A stretch of 64,000 bases of DNA from Dolomedes plantarius (GCA_907164885.2 OU015492.1:192841977-192905976), one strand, 5' to 3'; shown: positions 1 to 16,250, counted from the stretch's first letter. Program-made: numbers and translations. Notes: generated by a model from the sequence alone, not told the origin.

Positions 1-120
1 ATATTATATATAAAAATACTGGTGGCCAGACTTGTTTTTTAAGGAATACGAAGCACATTTATAAACACCACTAATACTGATAGGTGCTTCCATTATTTTG
101 ATAACCACCTGTATACATAT

Positions 121-127
<7 letters not shown>

Positions 128-208
<81 letters not shown>
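128..208. repeat. (TA)n microsatellite
   Basis: About 40 uninterrupted TA units, preceded by a short CA-rich lead-in. Confidence 0.98.
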
Positions 209-211
<3 letters not shown>

Positions 212-1080
212 TAGGTGTAGGTGGGAGTGTTTATACGTATGCGTTTCTTATTAGTACATACAGTTCAATAAATTGTTACCACAGTTGACGCAGAACAGAA
301 ATCGATGTAATTTTAAAGGTTTGAGATCTTTTTTTTTTCCTTTCTCTAAATGTAAGTAATTGTTATAGTGGTGTTGAATGTTAGAATATCATTAACTTTT
401 TAAACACTTAAACCTGTTAATGTCTTTTTATTTGTTCTAGGAAATTTCCTTTTTAGAGCATGGTATGATACTGTTGTTAAAACATTAACGGAGTTATATG
501 GAAATTAATTTAATATTTCATATAGCTAAACATTAAACTTTTGTAAAGGCATTTATTTTCTGATCTAAAACTTCGTTTTGAACCAATGAATCTAACAAAG
601 GGATTTTACTTCATTTTTTTAGAATCTCTGAAAACACATATACAAAAATCGTTCTTACTTATTTCCAAACGACCAAAGTAGTTAAATTTTGGAGCTTACT
701 TGGTAGACCTGTAAAGGTCAGAGGTATAAAAAGCGACACGAAAAAGTTAATTGTATTTTGCTAATTAAATGTTCTCTTTAGAGCCTGGCATCTGTGATTT
801 GGTAAGAGTAGATGGAAGAAAAAATATTGAATCAGTTTAAAATCTGAAGAAGGAAGAGAAACGACACAAAATCCTACAGGATATATGGAGAGAGAATATG
901 CAATGACAAGGATAAACATGTTTTCAATTTATAGAAAAAAATTTAATATATAAAACATGTTTACTAATTTTATAAGACATTTTTTATTTAGGGTCTACTT
1001 TTCATCAAGACATTATCTCATATGTTTGGACTCAAGGTTATTTAATTATCTATTCATATGACCGAAGTCAGATTAAAATG

Positions 1081-1083
<3 letters not shown>
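209..1083. other. AT-rich intergenic DNA
   Basis: No open frame of note, no recognisable repeat and no RNA gene seen. Confidence 0.6.

Positions 1084-1159
<76 letters not shown>
1084..1159. repeat. Compound (CT)n-(TA)n microsatellite
   Basis: About 14 CT units (to about 1110) run directly into about 24 TA units. Confidence 0.98.
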
Positions 1160-1161
<2 letters not shown>

Positions 1162-2089
1162 TGGACTTATGGTTAAAATGTTGTAAGTAGGAGGGTTATA
1201 TTACCGGTGAATTATGTGTTTATAATATTGAACACGATTATATAACATAAACCCCCGTGTGCAGTTACATCACTTTGGCAAACCAATGTTGATTCAGCAG
1301 TATATACCAAGGATAATATGACGTCAAGCCAAATATCAACAGTGAAGTAGTCAGAACTAACCTCTGCTGCCTGCGTTATCTGTAATATGGTATGTGTAGA
1401 TGACTTTTAATCAATAGATTATGCTCTCAGTTGCGTGACTTCTGCTAAGCCTCCATTAGACCTCCAGGACATCTTTATTTTCGAATAGGAGCAGAAATGA
1501 ATAGTTAGCGAAGGAAAAACGTTGGAACAACAGCTACATCTATCTCTAATTGTTACGAATGAATCTGAAAATTCTAGTATTGTATAAAAGACAACAATAC
1601 AGAAAATATCCTACAATGTCCTGCGTAGATTCACTTCCCTACTAACATATAGTACTAGAGTGCAATTATTTTAAATACAAAGACACCTTTAGTTTTAAAT
1701 TTATTTCTTTAATATTCTTTTACTATTTTTGTAAGAGGATATCCAAATGCCTAAGATGTAATCTACTTCCAAAGTTAGCGGGTTTAGGTATGATTTTAGT
1801 ATTGCTGTCTGTAGTTTTTACGATAGTCTAAAATCGAGGGGAAATGATCCACAGGTATGTAAAAAGGGAATATTTTACTAAAAACACCTATTCTTACTCC
1901 CTCGTCCTTGTCAAAGAGCAACCAGTCTATACATGGAGCCAGATATCATTAGGGTAACTTTTCTCAACAGTTGACATTGCAATAGTATACATTTTCTTTG
2001 GGTTTATTTCTTTGTTATTGATATTTATGTGCAAGTCAAGCAATTTTTGGATAATATATCGGATATTCAGTTGCGTAAATTATGGCCAC
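1160..2089. other. AT-rich intergenic DNA
   Basis: No coding or repeat signature recognised. It lies downstream of the minus-strand reverse transcriptase relic, so part may be that element's decayed 3' region. Confidence 0.5.
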
Positions 2090-3290
2090 ACCAGTATAGA
2101 ATGTCGAATTTCCCGGCATCTTAAAAGCACCTTCAACGAAGTTTATTTTCATGTTTAGATTTCTATTTTTGTGACATATCAATTCCTCCAGAAGGGTCAT
2201 TACATAGTCTTACTAAGTTAAGTAGAACAATATTATTCTCTATGCCTTTTGAGAAAAGAGGAATGTTTGAGGGGCACTGCATTTGTGCCACACAATGGCT
2301 GTTTGTGTTTTTTTTCAAAGGAGTATTAATAAGTCATGGAGCTTGATTTTGGATCCTCTCCAGTTTATCAATAGTTTTAGATAACTCTGTGATAACTATT
2401 TCACAACAATACAGTAAATTTGATATTGTTGAAGAGCACATCAGTATTGATCAGGGTGCTCCTACTACATCCCCTATTGAAACCCCCTAGTCTTTTGAAG
2501 TGTGGCAGATTCTTCTCAGTTGTAGTCTTAAGATGCTCAAGATGTTTTAGTTCAGTTTAAATAGGAGAACGCTCAGGTAAGTTTTGGGATCAGCAAATTG
2601 TATTATTGTTCCTTATTTATATAATTTACATTTATATCATTTTGTATTTAATTTAAGAACTGACAGTTAGTCTAGATTGGCTTACAATAAACCATTGTCC
2701 TTACACCAAGTTTCCAGAATTTAAATATCGGTGATAGGAATGGTTTAATCCTTAATCATAAAAAGGTGTTTCTTAATTGTTCCCGCCCTTATGTCATTTG
2801 CAATAAGAGAACCTATTATTCTACCCTCAGATTCCTAAATATGAAACAAATAATTTATGAATAATTTATATTTAGCAAAATAGTGCTTAGAATAGCTCCC
2901 TAAGTTAGAACAATCTCCATTTATTTGTACTGTTTCAAACCTACTTTCGTACCTGACCATACAGTATTTCTCCGAGAAAGTGCAGGTTATCAGATTTTCA
3001 TTCACTCCAAGATTTAGAAATTTTTGAATAGTCTTCATTCTCCGTCCTCTGTCACAGCAAAAGTAGTAAAATCTGACCGTTGAATGTCACGTTCCTCATT
3101 TAAACTCTGTCTGTAATAAACCACTTGCTGATACTGTGAAGTGTAAGTGTGTGAAGCCAGCTTATTTGCCTCAAGAGACTCTGCAAGTTTTTATGCAATC
3201 ATTATCTTTACAGCTTTAGCTAAAAGGATTGTGAGGGCACTTGGCCTATAACTGTCCATCTTATTTGCAGGCTTGTACTAATATTTTGCG
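2090..3290 (-). pseudogene. Decayed non-LTR retrotransposon reverse transcriptase
   Basis: The minus strand, read across several frame breaks, gives the RT of a jockey/CR1-like non-LTR retrotransposon in the expected order. A KMDSYRPSALT block near 3260-3230 is the usual SYRPxxLT motif. LEANKLAS follows near 3170, then FLNLGVNENL and YCMVRYES (open at 2835-3038). SLIANDI near 2800 stands where the catalytic F/YADD motif should be. LETWCKDNGLL is near 2715, then KHLEHLKTTTEKNLPHFKR and GCSRSTLINT (2550-2440), and DKLERIQNQAP near 2360. Stops and frameshifts are numerous and the catalytic Asp pair is damaged, so this is a dead 5'- and 3'-truncated copy. The reading rests on motif order and spacing remembered for the family. 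It is not in a host gene context. I cannot assign the clade more precisely. Confidence 0.75.
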
Positions 3291-4599
3291 GAAATATTTT
3301 TATCGAGTTTTACAACTAGGGTTAGGCAATTTAGGTCTAATTTAATTTATTTTTTATGAATAGATAATTCAACCTTAATTAGTCTCAAGAGATTTCAGAT
3401 ATATATAATTTTGCTAAGGGAGGGTTTAATTTATGAAAACCATCTAAGGTGTATTTCGTTCTGATTTTTATGACTAAATCTAATAATGATAGATGAACTA
3501 ACGTACTTGAATAAATATAATTGGATTACAGCAGAAAGTACAAGTAAATGTTTTATGACTCAAATAAATACCATAATAACTCAATGCTTCATGCATTACG
3601 AAGATTCACAGTGGGAGAACTTAGATCAATTTTTCAAGATATTAATAGAAAACTTTGACAGAATAATTCAAGATAAATACAGCATTTAATAATAATAACT
3701 AAAATGAACACACATTAAAAATTTTAAAAGCTTCCGCAACATGAAACGGCCATGAACTGCTAAACGTTGGAGAGAACGAACACAGCGAACAGCAATGAAA
3801 ATCTTTTCTCTTCATATCCGTTCTTCTTTCATTGCAATCATGAAATTTATGCACAGCCAGAAGCGCCTTCTTCCTCTCATGACTAACCTTACGGTACATG
3901 GAGACCTCAGAGCTTTTACGAATGACACTCTGCACTCGGGCAAATCCAACGACGGAATAAATACAATATCAGTAAAAAACGATACTTTTGAATGTTTTTT
4001 TTGCCTCACAGTCTGCTGAAAACAACACAAAATAATAGTGTACTATTCTGAGAATAATTATGGGGAGTGATAATGTTGAATGAGGATATATTCGTATTCT
4101 CTTACCTTTGCCTCAATACTGGAAACTGTCTCGCAAAAATTCGCAAGGTTTATCGCTTCAGGAATGTTTTTAAAGAAACAAAAACTGCTTTAATTTTGAC
4201 TCTATTTTAAATCAAAGCTTTTAAAATTAATCAATGTCGCAGTCAGTTGCATTTTCAAAGAACATTCAGAGAACAACATTTACATCAAAAAGGAAAATTA
4301 AAATAAAAACTATATGCAAAAAGAAAAAGATAAACATTATAACATAAAAGCAAGTAAAATAGTTGTTTTCTTCCTAGCGACGTTTGCCAACTCTACTTCC
4401 TTAATATTTGACTTATTACTGGCTTAGTTGGAACTCCGATATAAAGATTGTGAGTAATACCGATTACATTGTTGAACTCTCTTTCGTGACAGTGATTGTT
4501 AGTTGTTAAGTTTGTAAAGTTTATAGAAGATTCGATTCACGATAATCTAACTTTTAAGTGAATAAAGTTAAAGAGGCCGCTTAAGATATGCTAAATGCG
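3291..4599. other. AT-rich intergenic DNA
   Basis: Short open frames occur near 3486-3689 and 3795-4030 on both strands, but none resembles a known protein. Nothing else recognised. Confidence 0.5.
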
Positions 4600-4890
4600 G
4601 CATACGTTGTTGTTATAAATACCAAGCAACTAGATTAAAGAAACGAAGTGTTGAGGAAGGAGCTAGGAACTGCGGTCGACGAAGCGTTGAGGAAGTGAAA
4701 GGAGGAGTAGTGCTGGCGAAACGAATAATCGAGCTGGAGCTAGGCTTAGAGTCTGGTTTAATAATAGTTGAGTTTTGAGAGCAACCGCTGGATGCAAAGC
4801 TAGGTTGCTTCAAACCTACGCGAGTTCTTTTTAGGCCCAAAGTTTAAGTGGAAGCACAGCAGGTTGACTTTCAAAGTATCTGTGAGTATT
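4600..4890 (+). promoter_or_regulatory. Promoter-like patch with possible first exon
   Basis: A TATAAATA box at about 4613 is followed by about 230 bp of higher-GC, purine-rich sequence in which the 16-mer CGAAG(T/C)GTTGAGGAAG occurs twice. A good splice donor, ATCT|GTGAGT, lies near 4883. This could be the 5' end of a host transcript or the U3/R part of a solo LTR, since AATAAA occurs at about 5034. No long coding frame runs through it. Function is inferred only. Confidence 0.2.
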
Positions 4891-5221
4891 GCAAAGTGTA
4901 TGTATGTTGAATGAGTAGTTATACAAGTGAATATATTGAATTGTATTTCCCTTGCATGAATGCTATATATATATCGTACTAGAAGTACGTATGCTTTATG
5001 TTGAAAAGCAAAATTTACATTTGCAAATATTTAAATAAACATTGTTGTTATGCAAGAACTGTGTTGGAATGAAACTATTTAGAGTGCCACTTCAAGATAT
5101 ACATACCCAAAGGTAGAGTAGAAGTACTAATTCTCTATTAGTTTCTGGCTTTAAAGTCCAGAGGCACGAATTTCCCATCAACTGATGGCAAGAAGTTGTT
5201 ATATTGGCATTTTAAGTAACA

Positions 5222-5407
5222 GTGAAAGGGCCTTCAGAGTGCATATGTAGAGAATGCGCACGCAGGAAGAAATCTGTATTGTTAGAAATAGTTTATTGCA
5301 AAAATAATTGCAAATGTATGCGACCAAAAAACACCCAGAGTCATTGGCTTGAACACCCGACTTCTGTTGAGATCGCCACAAAAGAAAATGAAGGTGAAAT
5401 TTCTTGA
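5222..5407 (+). CDS. Short Cys-rich open frame, unassigned
   Basis: A 61-codon frame whose first half has a regular Cys spacing (CICRECARRKK, then CKNNCKCMRP). Six Cys with Arg/Lys could be a zinc-knuckle-like tail of a transposon protein, but I do not recognise the family. The frame opens near the end of the promoter-like patch and ends about 70 bp before the MITE candidate at 5475. It may be fortuitous. Confidence 0.15.
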   Translation: MKGPSECICRECARRKKSVLLEIVYCKNNCKCMRPKNTQSHWLEHPTSVEIATKENEGEIS

Positions 5408-5474
5408 ATGTATTTAGAATATGACAGTCCCCTGTATTATAGTGATTCACTAGTGGCGTAGACACTGAATTTAT

Positions 5475-5863
5475 GTACTGACGGTACTTATAAGCACCAC
5501 TTTCTTTAAACTCCTATAAAATACCTTCTATTTGTATATTACTGACGGAACTGTAAAGGATCGATGCGTTATACTTTCTTTATTCTTACTAGATAGCAGT
5601 AGCAGTTTTAATTAGCCAATTTTTGGATTAAAATTCATTTTAGCATCCGTTGTAGCGTTTGAAACAGACATTTTGTGAGTGTCATTTTCTCTGAAACTTA
5701 CATCTTAGGTACTCTAAAACTATTGAAGTTAATTGAATGATATTTTTTTTCCATGTTTAATATGATCTTAGAGTATTATTTAGCATAGTTGTTTAGCTAT
5801 ATGACATTTATATGTTGTTTACCAAGTAAATTTCTTTCTGGTACTTATAAGTACCGTCAGTAC
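5475..5863. mobile_element. MITE-like element with palindromic TIRs
   Basis: The left end GTACTGACGGTACTTATAAG (5475-5494, match extends to 5499) recurs inverted at 5839-5863 with 24 of 25 positions matching. The inner part GGTACTTATAAGTACC is itself a perfect palindrome at the right end. Both sides are flanked by TAT, a possible 3-bp target duplication. The 389-bp interior has no coding frame. A diverged third copy of the end lies at about 6451-6475. The superfamily is unknown; PIF/Harbinger would fit a 3-bp AT-rich duplication. Confidence 0.5.
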
Positions 5864-7764
5864 TATGAGCATTGTAAACAACGTGGACTTAGTTATACAA
5901 CAGAAAATTGGCTATTTTTCTTTTGCAGTGCAGAAATGCTTCAAATATGAGCTTTTTACACCTTTGCGCTTATTTTTATGTTAATTAACAATGCTTGCTG
6001 AGACATCTTGGAAAATTTAAAGAAAAATTTGACATTTGAAATAGATTTTTCAAATTTGGCTAGAAGTATTTTCATGCAACTACTGGAAAAATATGAATGC
6101 GGAATAAATAAGAATTAATATTCCTCAAAAAAAAAGAAGAAAAGAGATTTTTCAGTTCAAATGATATACAGCTTCAAAATAAAGGTTGCTATTGGCCAGC
6201 ATTTCTGTCAAATCTAGATCTCTGTGAGCTTTGTGCACAAAATGCTGAAGTTTTTGAAAGTTCATTCAAAATGCAGCATAAGTAATTTTTTTATGTGTAT
6301 ATTTTTAAAAAAATGTTTTTTTAATATAATGAAAGTTAAATTTTCATTATAGTATTTAAAATTGTTCTGCGTTTCAGAATAAATAATTATATAATTTTTT
6401 AAACATTCTGATTAATTTTCAAAGTCTGAAGATTTTTGCAATCCTATAATACTGGCGGTACTTTAAAGTACCACTTCAATTAACTGTTGGCAATTAATTA
6501 AATTTGAAGAAGGTGAGTAATTTTTTTACATTTATTTGTTAGTTAGTATTGAATTAACATAAATAAAAATTTATGTAAGTTTTCGCTTATTAATTCATAA
6601 TGTGGTACATAAAGGGTTAAGGTTCAGAGGGGAAGGTTCAATAGGCAATACTCGTAAGTACATGTCATTACATACAAAAGTGTATCTGGGCTCGCGAGGT
6701 GACAATTATCATGGCATACAAAATTTTAACTAAGAATTTCCATTCCTTATCTGTTGAAATAACTTTTTCTTATATAAAATTTCGAAGAATTATAAAGTAA
6801 TTTTTTTTCATATAATTTAATTAATATTTTCATGCAAGCGTGGAAAAAATTAGTTTACTTTTCTATACTTATGTAATATAACATGTTATGTGACTATTGT
6901 TTGGAATACATTTGTCAGACAAGGATTAAAAGAAACTATGAAACATAAAAAGCTCGAACGATGTAATAATAAAGTTGTACGTTTATTCTGTGGGTTAATA
7001 TTTCATGCTGTTAGACGTATTCAAGACTTCAAATTTAGCTTTTAATAGTAGAAGAGGCCACTCCCTTGTTGTCAAAATAAACTCCAGGGATAATGAAATA
7101 AACCAAAAAGCGAAAAGGAGACTGAACGATATTTCTTTTTGTGTGTTATTTGTCTTTAGGGAAATCAGAGAAGAGGCCTCTGAAACTACAAAGAGCTTGA
7201 TCCCATCCCTAACATCTTATAAAGAAGTCATGCTTACACGGAAGTCTTTAATCCTAGACAATTCTTTATTTAGGGGGTAATAATTCTAACGTTGAAAAAA
7301 TATGCAAAAGATGAAAGGATATTTAGCATAGCGTTTGTAATACCATCATTACCTCTGGGAGTACGTCATATCTCGGTAGAAAAGGATAACGTTTTCATAT
7401 TATCTGGCATGGAGTTAAAATGAAATGTTACAAATAGGAATTAGCTAGAGTTAAGTAACGTGGTTTTGTTATTAAGATGATTCTATTTAAGTAGAAAGGT
7501 TTTATCAACTCCATACAAGCGAATAAATTCGTTCTTTGAACAACGAGATTATTTCCAATTTTTTCTATACTTTTGTAGATACAGCAATTTAAATCAACAG
7601 GCTTTAATGAAAAGCATTCTTCAAGCGACCAGAAATGTAACAAACTTTAACTATACAAAAATCAGCAATACGAGAATAACTGTCTCAGATGTCAAAGAAA
7701 ACAAGGAAATTTTAAATGGCTTCCATAAATCCATAATTTAAATTGCGCTTATGTACCCACATAT
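5864..7764. other. AT-rich DNA with one stray MITE end
   Basis: Contains the diverged end copy at about 6451-6475. A 91-codon frame at 7005-7280 shows no recognisable domain. Otherwise nothing seen. Confidence 0.5.
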
Positions 7765-7990
7765 TACACTGGTGTAAGAAATTAAGAGAATTTGCAGACT
7801 TGGTCGATTATCTCTACAACTACTGTACCGATTTTAATGAAATTTGATATGTACTTACATTGATACAATACAAAACAAATCACCATTCAATAATTGCAAT
7901 ACATACGCATGATCGTGCGTAACACTCGTTGAAGTCGGAAGGTATGAAACAGCGGTTGCAGAATAAACAAAAAATGGGTTGATAGATGGG

Positions 7991-9021
7991 TTAATAGGGG
8001 GTATGGTCCCCTCTTACATATATACAGGTCTCGCAGCGTGTTTTCATACTTGAAATAAGCAAGTTTATCATTTCCTGTGGCAATTGGTCCCACTCGTTCA
8101 GTAACGCTGTTTTCATTCCCTGGATGGTTCTCGGAGGGAGGTTGCGAGTTGCATTTGCCCTCCCCAGAGCGTCCCAGACATGCTCTATAGGGTTAAGGTC
8201 GGGAGATCTGGCTAGCCAATCCATACGGTAAATATCCTCACTCTCTAGAAATGCGTCGACCAGAGGAGCTATATGTGGCCTCGCGTTATCGTCCATTAAA
8301 AGGAACTCAGGGCCAACTGCACCCCAGAAAAGGCGAACATAGGGCTCCAAGACCTCATCCCTATACCTCACACCAGTAACAGTGCCTCTTTCAAAGACAT
8401 GGAGAGGTGTGCGGCCATCCCACATGATGCCTCCCAGTCCATTAAACCTCCTCCACCATAATGGTCGATTTCGCGGACATTGGAGGGTAGGTAGCGGGTC
8501 CCTGGTTCTCTCCATATGAACGTACGGCAAGAACCGGGGTTTAGGCTAAACCGGGACTCATCAGTGAAGAGAACGGTCGCCCATTGATTCATAATCCAAT
8601 ATCTATGCTCTCTGCACCATGATAAACGGATTCTCCTGTTCGTAGAAATGAGCGGGACGCAAGCAGAAGATCTTCTTGCAAACAATCCTCTCTCATTAAG
8701 TCTTTTGGAAACAGTCACCCTTGATACACGGGTTCCTGTGTCTGCATACAAGTCACGAGAGAGCTGAGAAGCTGTAGCACTCCTGTTACGCCTCGCTATA
8801 ATCTACAAATGGAGATCTTATCTGGCTGTCGTGGCTCTTGGACGACCTTGCCCAGGCTTTCTCTCGATGGATCCGGTATCTTGGAACTGTTTTCATAAGT
8901 TACACACGAAGCTGGGCGTTAAATTGAACTCTCTACAAATTTGGACTTGAGATTGGCCTTCTTATAGCCTCCCCACAATTCGCCACTTCATTCCATCATC
9001 TAAACGTTGGTGGTTATTCAT
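7991..9021 (-). pseudogene. Tc1-family DD34E transposase, broken
   Basis: The frame starts at the ATG at 9019-9021 (MNNHQRLDDGMKWRIVGRL). It runs about 343 codons, normal for the family. The N-terminal paired-like HTH and a GRPR-type hook (GQGRPRATTA) are recognisable but carry four in-frame stops between about 8965 and 8810. From 8751 the frame is open: the first catalytic Asp is in VLFTDESRFS. A one-base deletion near 8437-8445, in a G run at the VWGGI position, shifts the frame. The rest (8440 to 7991) has the second Asp in LMDDNARPH and the Glu in LNPIEHVWD, exactly 34 residues apart. All three catalytic residues survive, but the protein cannot be made. Confidence 0.9.
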
Positions 9022-9059
9022 TTTTACTGTTACAATTTGAAATTAACCGATTGCTGCTA

Positions 9060-9290
9060 AATTAACCCATCAATTAACCCATTTTTGTGTTTATCCTGAA
9101 ACCTCTGTTTCATACCTTCCGACTCTAACGACTGTTACGCACGATCATACATGTGTATTACAATTATTGAATGGTTATTTGTTTTGTATTGTATCAATGT
9201 ATGTACATATCAAATTTCATTAAAATTGGTATAGTAGTTCTAGAGATAATCGACCAAGTCTGCAAATTCTCTTAATTTCTTACACCAGTG
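9060..9290. repeat. Right long terminal inverted repeat of the Tc1 element
   Basis: Pairs with 7767-7997. The inner border is the motif AACCCATCAATTAACCCAT, present on both sides. The gene's 3' end runs slightly into the left copy. Confidence 0.85.
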
Positions 9291-9454
9291 TATAAAGTTG
9301 AATACAAACGAGATGGATGACAGCTACTGAAAAAAAATAAACCAATACTAATAATTCCGTATACACGTGGGTTTCGCTTACCTCACGACCATTTAAAATT
9401 TCCCAACTTTGCAAAATATTTTCCTATATAATTCGGTCCCAAATATATGTATCC

Positions 9455-9459
<5 letters not shown>

Positions 9460-9536
<77 letters not shown>
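9460..9536. repeat. (TA)n microsatellite
   Basis: About 38 TA units. Tyr/Ile open frames here are artefacts of the repeat. Confidence 0.98.
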
Positions 9537-9540
<4 letters not shown>

Positions 9541-9848
9541 CTGCTTAAAACAATTAGGGTTGCACATGGGTTTAACGAAATTATGCAAATACTTACACCG
9601 ATAAGTAACATAAAATAAATCATCCATGATTTAAAGCTTAGCAGGAAACAGAAGAAGAAAACTTCATATGCAAATCGAAGTTCATGACGTCAAAAACCAT
9701 AAAAAGAACATAAGGGTGGAAATCGGGATGTTGCAGAAACGTCTGTTTCACTGCCTTGTTCACTGAACTGTGAAATTCCATCTCTCAGTGATTCCTTTTG
9801 AGAAAAGATGACTTGAAAATGTCTTAACAACGTGATTTACCGGAATCC

Positions 9849-10022
9849 ATGGCAGTGCGTATTATAGGCAGACTTGAATCCGGGCAAACACAACGTAGTG
9901 TCGCGGGCGATGTTGGAGTCGCCAGAAGTGCCGTTGCAAGGCTGTGAAATCGATTCCAAGAAACAGGGAATGTTTGACGTCGACCAGGTCAAGGTCGGCC
10001 CCGCGCCACTACAGCAACTGAT
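9849..10022 (+). pseudogene. Tc1-like transposase N-terminal relic
   Basis: From the ATG at 9849 the frame reads MAVRIIGRLESGQTQRSVA, then GVARSAVARL, a stop, NRFQETGNV, a stop, and RRPGQGRPRATTAT. This is the first HTH and GRPR-like linker of a Tc1 transposase, with two in-frame TGA codons (one where the family has Trp in LWNRF). Homology stops at about 10022 and no catalytic domain follows. It is a different copy from the element at 7.8-9.3 kb, which begins with other residues. No inverted repeat was found around it. Confidence 0.75.
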
Positions 10023-11010
10023 GTTACAATCACATATTATTACAAATATACTATATTATTACACATTATTATCACACATTATTAGTATCACATATTATTA
10101 GTTTATTTACAATCACATATTATTTACAGTTTATTTCATCAAATTTTAATTCATATTATAGCTGCTCTGTTCACTATCAACAGGGTTAAATTTAGTTTGA
10201 CTTCGGATTCAGGGAGCATAAAAATATACTGCACAAAAATTCTAAAAACTCCTATCCAAATTAAATGCACGATATCTTCAAATACGTGAAACTCACACTA
10301 ACTATCAAAAGGTAAACGCGGGATCTGAACTAAACAAAATCAAATAAAAGCACACACGTGTTTCAGCTGAGAGCGACTTACGGGTTCTGTGATAACACTG
10401 GTTGGGACTCCTTCTGTGACGGCAGCTTGCACTTTGTAGTTTCTCTTTATGTTGGTGGGAGTCTTCTCCAAGCTGGGGTTAGCTTTAACTGTAGGCGTAC
10501 TGGAGGCAATCTCCTCTGCTATCCTTCTCTTTATTTTGGATTAGGGCTCAGCTACCACTCATCTCTCCACACGTACTTTCTTTCTCGGGACAGGATCCAC
10601 CGAGCTCCGTCGCATCAAACCTCCTATATTTTATTTTTGCTCCGGGAATATTCCACCAGAGTCTTGGGGCAATGAAACAGGGACAGGTTATTTTTCAGTC
10701 GACCCCAGGGAAGGCTCCTGGACTCCGACTGACTGACTTTTTTCTCGTCTCCAAAAAAACTCACTTCAATTATTTTAATTCTCTCACAGTCCACGCCTCC
10801 GAAATCATTTCTTCAGCCATTCAGGAAACTCACATCTTTTTATTTGCTGAGTCCCAACACCTACAAGCCTCTCATTTGTTGCCCATATTCTTGATCAACA
10901 AGGCCCTCTTACGCAATAAACCGAACAGCTGATGACCACCCGCAAGACAAACCGCTGCCCCTCGTGGTCTACCTGCTAACCCCGCTATCAATCTCCCCCA
11001 ACATGTCATT
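10023..11010. other. Unclassified higher-GC block
   Basis: It starts with short imperfect CACATATTATTA repeats (10030-10130). It continues as GC-richer DNA with two overlapping plus-strand frames (10358-10675, 10672-10932) that match nothing I know. AATAAA occurs near 10915. The edges TGTTAC (about 10021) and CCCAACA (about 11003) would suit an LTR, but no target duplication or second LTR is visible. Confidence 0.25.
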
Positions 11011-13771
<2,761 letters not shown>

Positions 13772-14200
13772 AAGTAAGTACACAAGTATAGGAAATAGAA
13801 TTATCGTTTTCCTTTCTGGAAACAATCTAAATCTCAAACGCAAATATACTCCAACAATTTACTATCGAGAAATACATCTTCGAATTCATTCATCCTTTAC
13901 AAAGAAGGAATAATGTTACATAAAGAAAATTATATACAATGAAGAAAAATTTTCTCATACCAAACTAGGAATATTCAATGATTTTTCCTTTAGTTAAAAG
14001 CTAAAAAATAATTACAGTAAAGAATATCCCATATGATTTCTAATGCTGGTTATCCTGTTATATTTCCTCTTTTCAAAGAGAGAATTTTTTGTAAAGTTTT
14101 ATTTATATTTTTTTCGTCTCAAATTATTTTTGACGTCACTGAGGTTTTAATGTTAAAGTCTGACTTTAAAACCATAGAAAAAGTAGATGTTTGATTATTT

Positions 14201-14229
14201 GATGTTTGATGTTTGATGTTTGATGTTTG

Positions 14230-14232
<3 letters not shown>
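14201..14232. repeat. Heptamer minisatellite (TGATGTT)n
   Basis: About four and a half head-to-tail copies directly before the next (TA)n tract. Confidence 0.9.
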
Positions 14233-15575
<1,343 letters not shown>

Positions 15576-15679
15576 TTAACCTTTAGCCTATGGGGCCTAT
15601 TTTCCCGATTCCCTCTTTAGAACGGGAAATTGCATACCCACTTTGTAAAAATGGCCATTAAAGGGGATTATATATATAT

Positions 15680-15939
15680 ATAATAAATACGACGCTCAAT
15701 GTATACAATTGACGTAAAAAAAATATATATTTATAAAAAAAAAATCATAAGTGATTTTTTTATGGACAAAATAATGTAGAAGAAAATATTCAAATTAAAT
15801 CTTTATTAAGCATATCTTTTACTGTATTTTAATATTTTTTGGATAATGCCCAATCTTCTGTAACATTAACAAGAAAAATTTTTTTTTTGCCTATTTCGTT
15901 GTCATGCACATGACGATAAATTCATTTAAAGTACTAGAA

Positions 15940-15987
<48 letters not shown>

Positions 15988-16250
15988 AATACGACGCTCA
16001 ATGTATACAATTGACGTAAAAAAAATATATATTTATAAAAAAAAAAAATAAGTGATTTTTTATGGACAAAATAATGTAGAAGAAAATATTCAAATTAAAT
16101 CTTTACTAAGCATATCTTTTACTGTATTTTAATATTTTTTGGATAATGCCCAATCTTCTGTAACATTAACAAGAAAAATTTTTTTTTTGCCTATTTCGTT
16201 GTCATGCACATGACGATAAATTCATTTAAAGTACTAGAAATATGTATATA
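15680..16250. repeat. Tandem duplication, 300-bp unit
   Basis: Two nearly identical copies (about 15682-15950 and 15982-16250), each ending in a TATGTATATA run. Offset is exactly 300 over most of the unit. They differ by a T/C at about 15804/16104 and by A-run and TA-run lengths. The unit holds no coding frame. Very low divergence points to a recent duplication. Confidence 0.95.

Larger units (their letters stand above)
7767..9290 (-). mobile_element. Tc1-like DNA transposon, complete but inactive
   Basis: The element is 1524 bp and bounded by the perfect outer inverted repeat CACTGGTGTAAG / CTTACACCAGTG. The TA target is duplicated at 7765-7766 and 9291-9292. The inverted repeats are unusually long, about 230 bp each (7767-7997 and 9060-9290), and are diverged from each other by substitutions and small indels. 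The single gene lies on the minus strand and is broken. Both ends and the target duplication are intact, so the copy was inserted by transposition and then decayed. Confidence 0.93.

Noticed and set aside
4613..4840. Minus-strand Ser-rich 75-codon frame
   Set aside because: It mirrors a purine-rich plus strand with a short internal repeat. No domain or start context supports it.
7005..7280. 91-codon plus-strand gene
   Set aside because: No recognisable domain, no splice or promoter context, and composition like the surroundings.
10021..11004. Solo LTR
   Set aside because: TGTT/AACA-like borders and AATAAA are suggestive, but there is no matching target duplication and no primer-binding or second LTR sequence.
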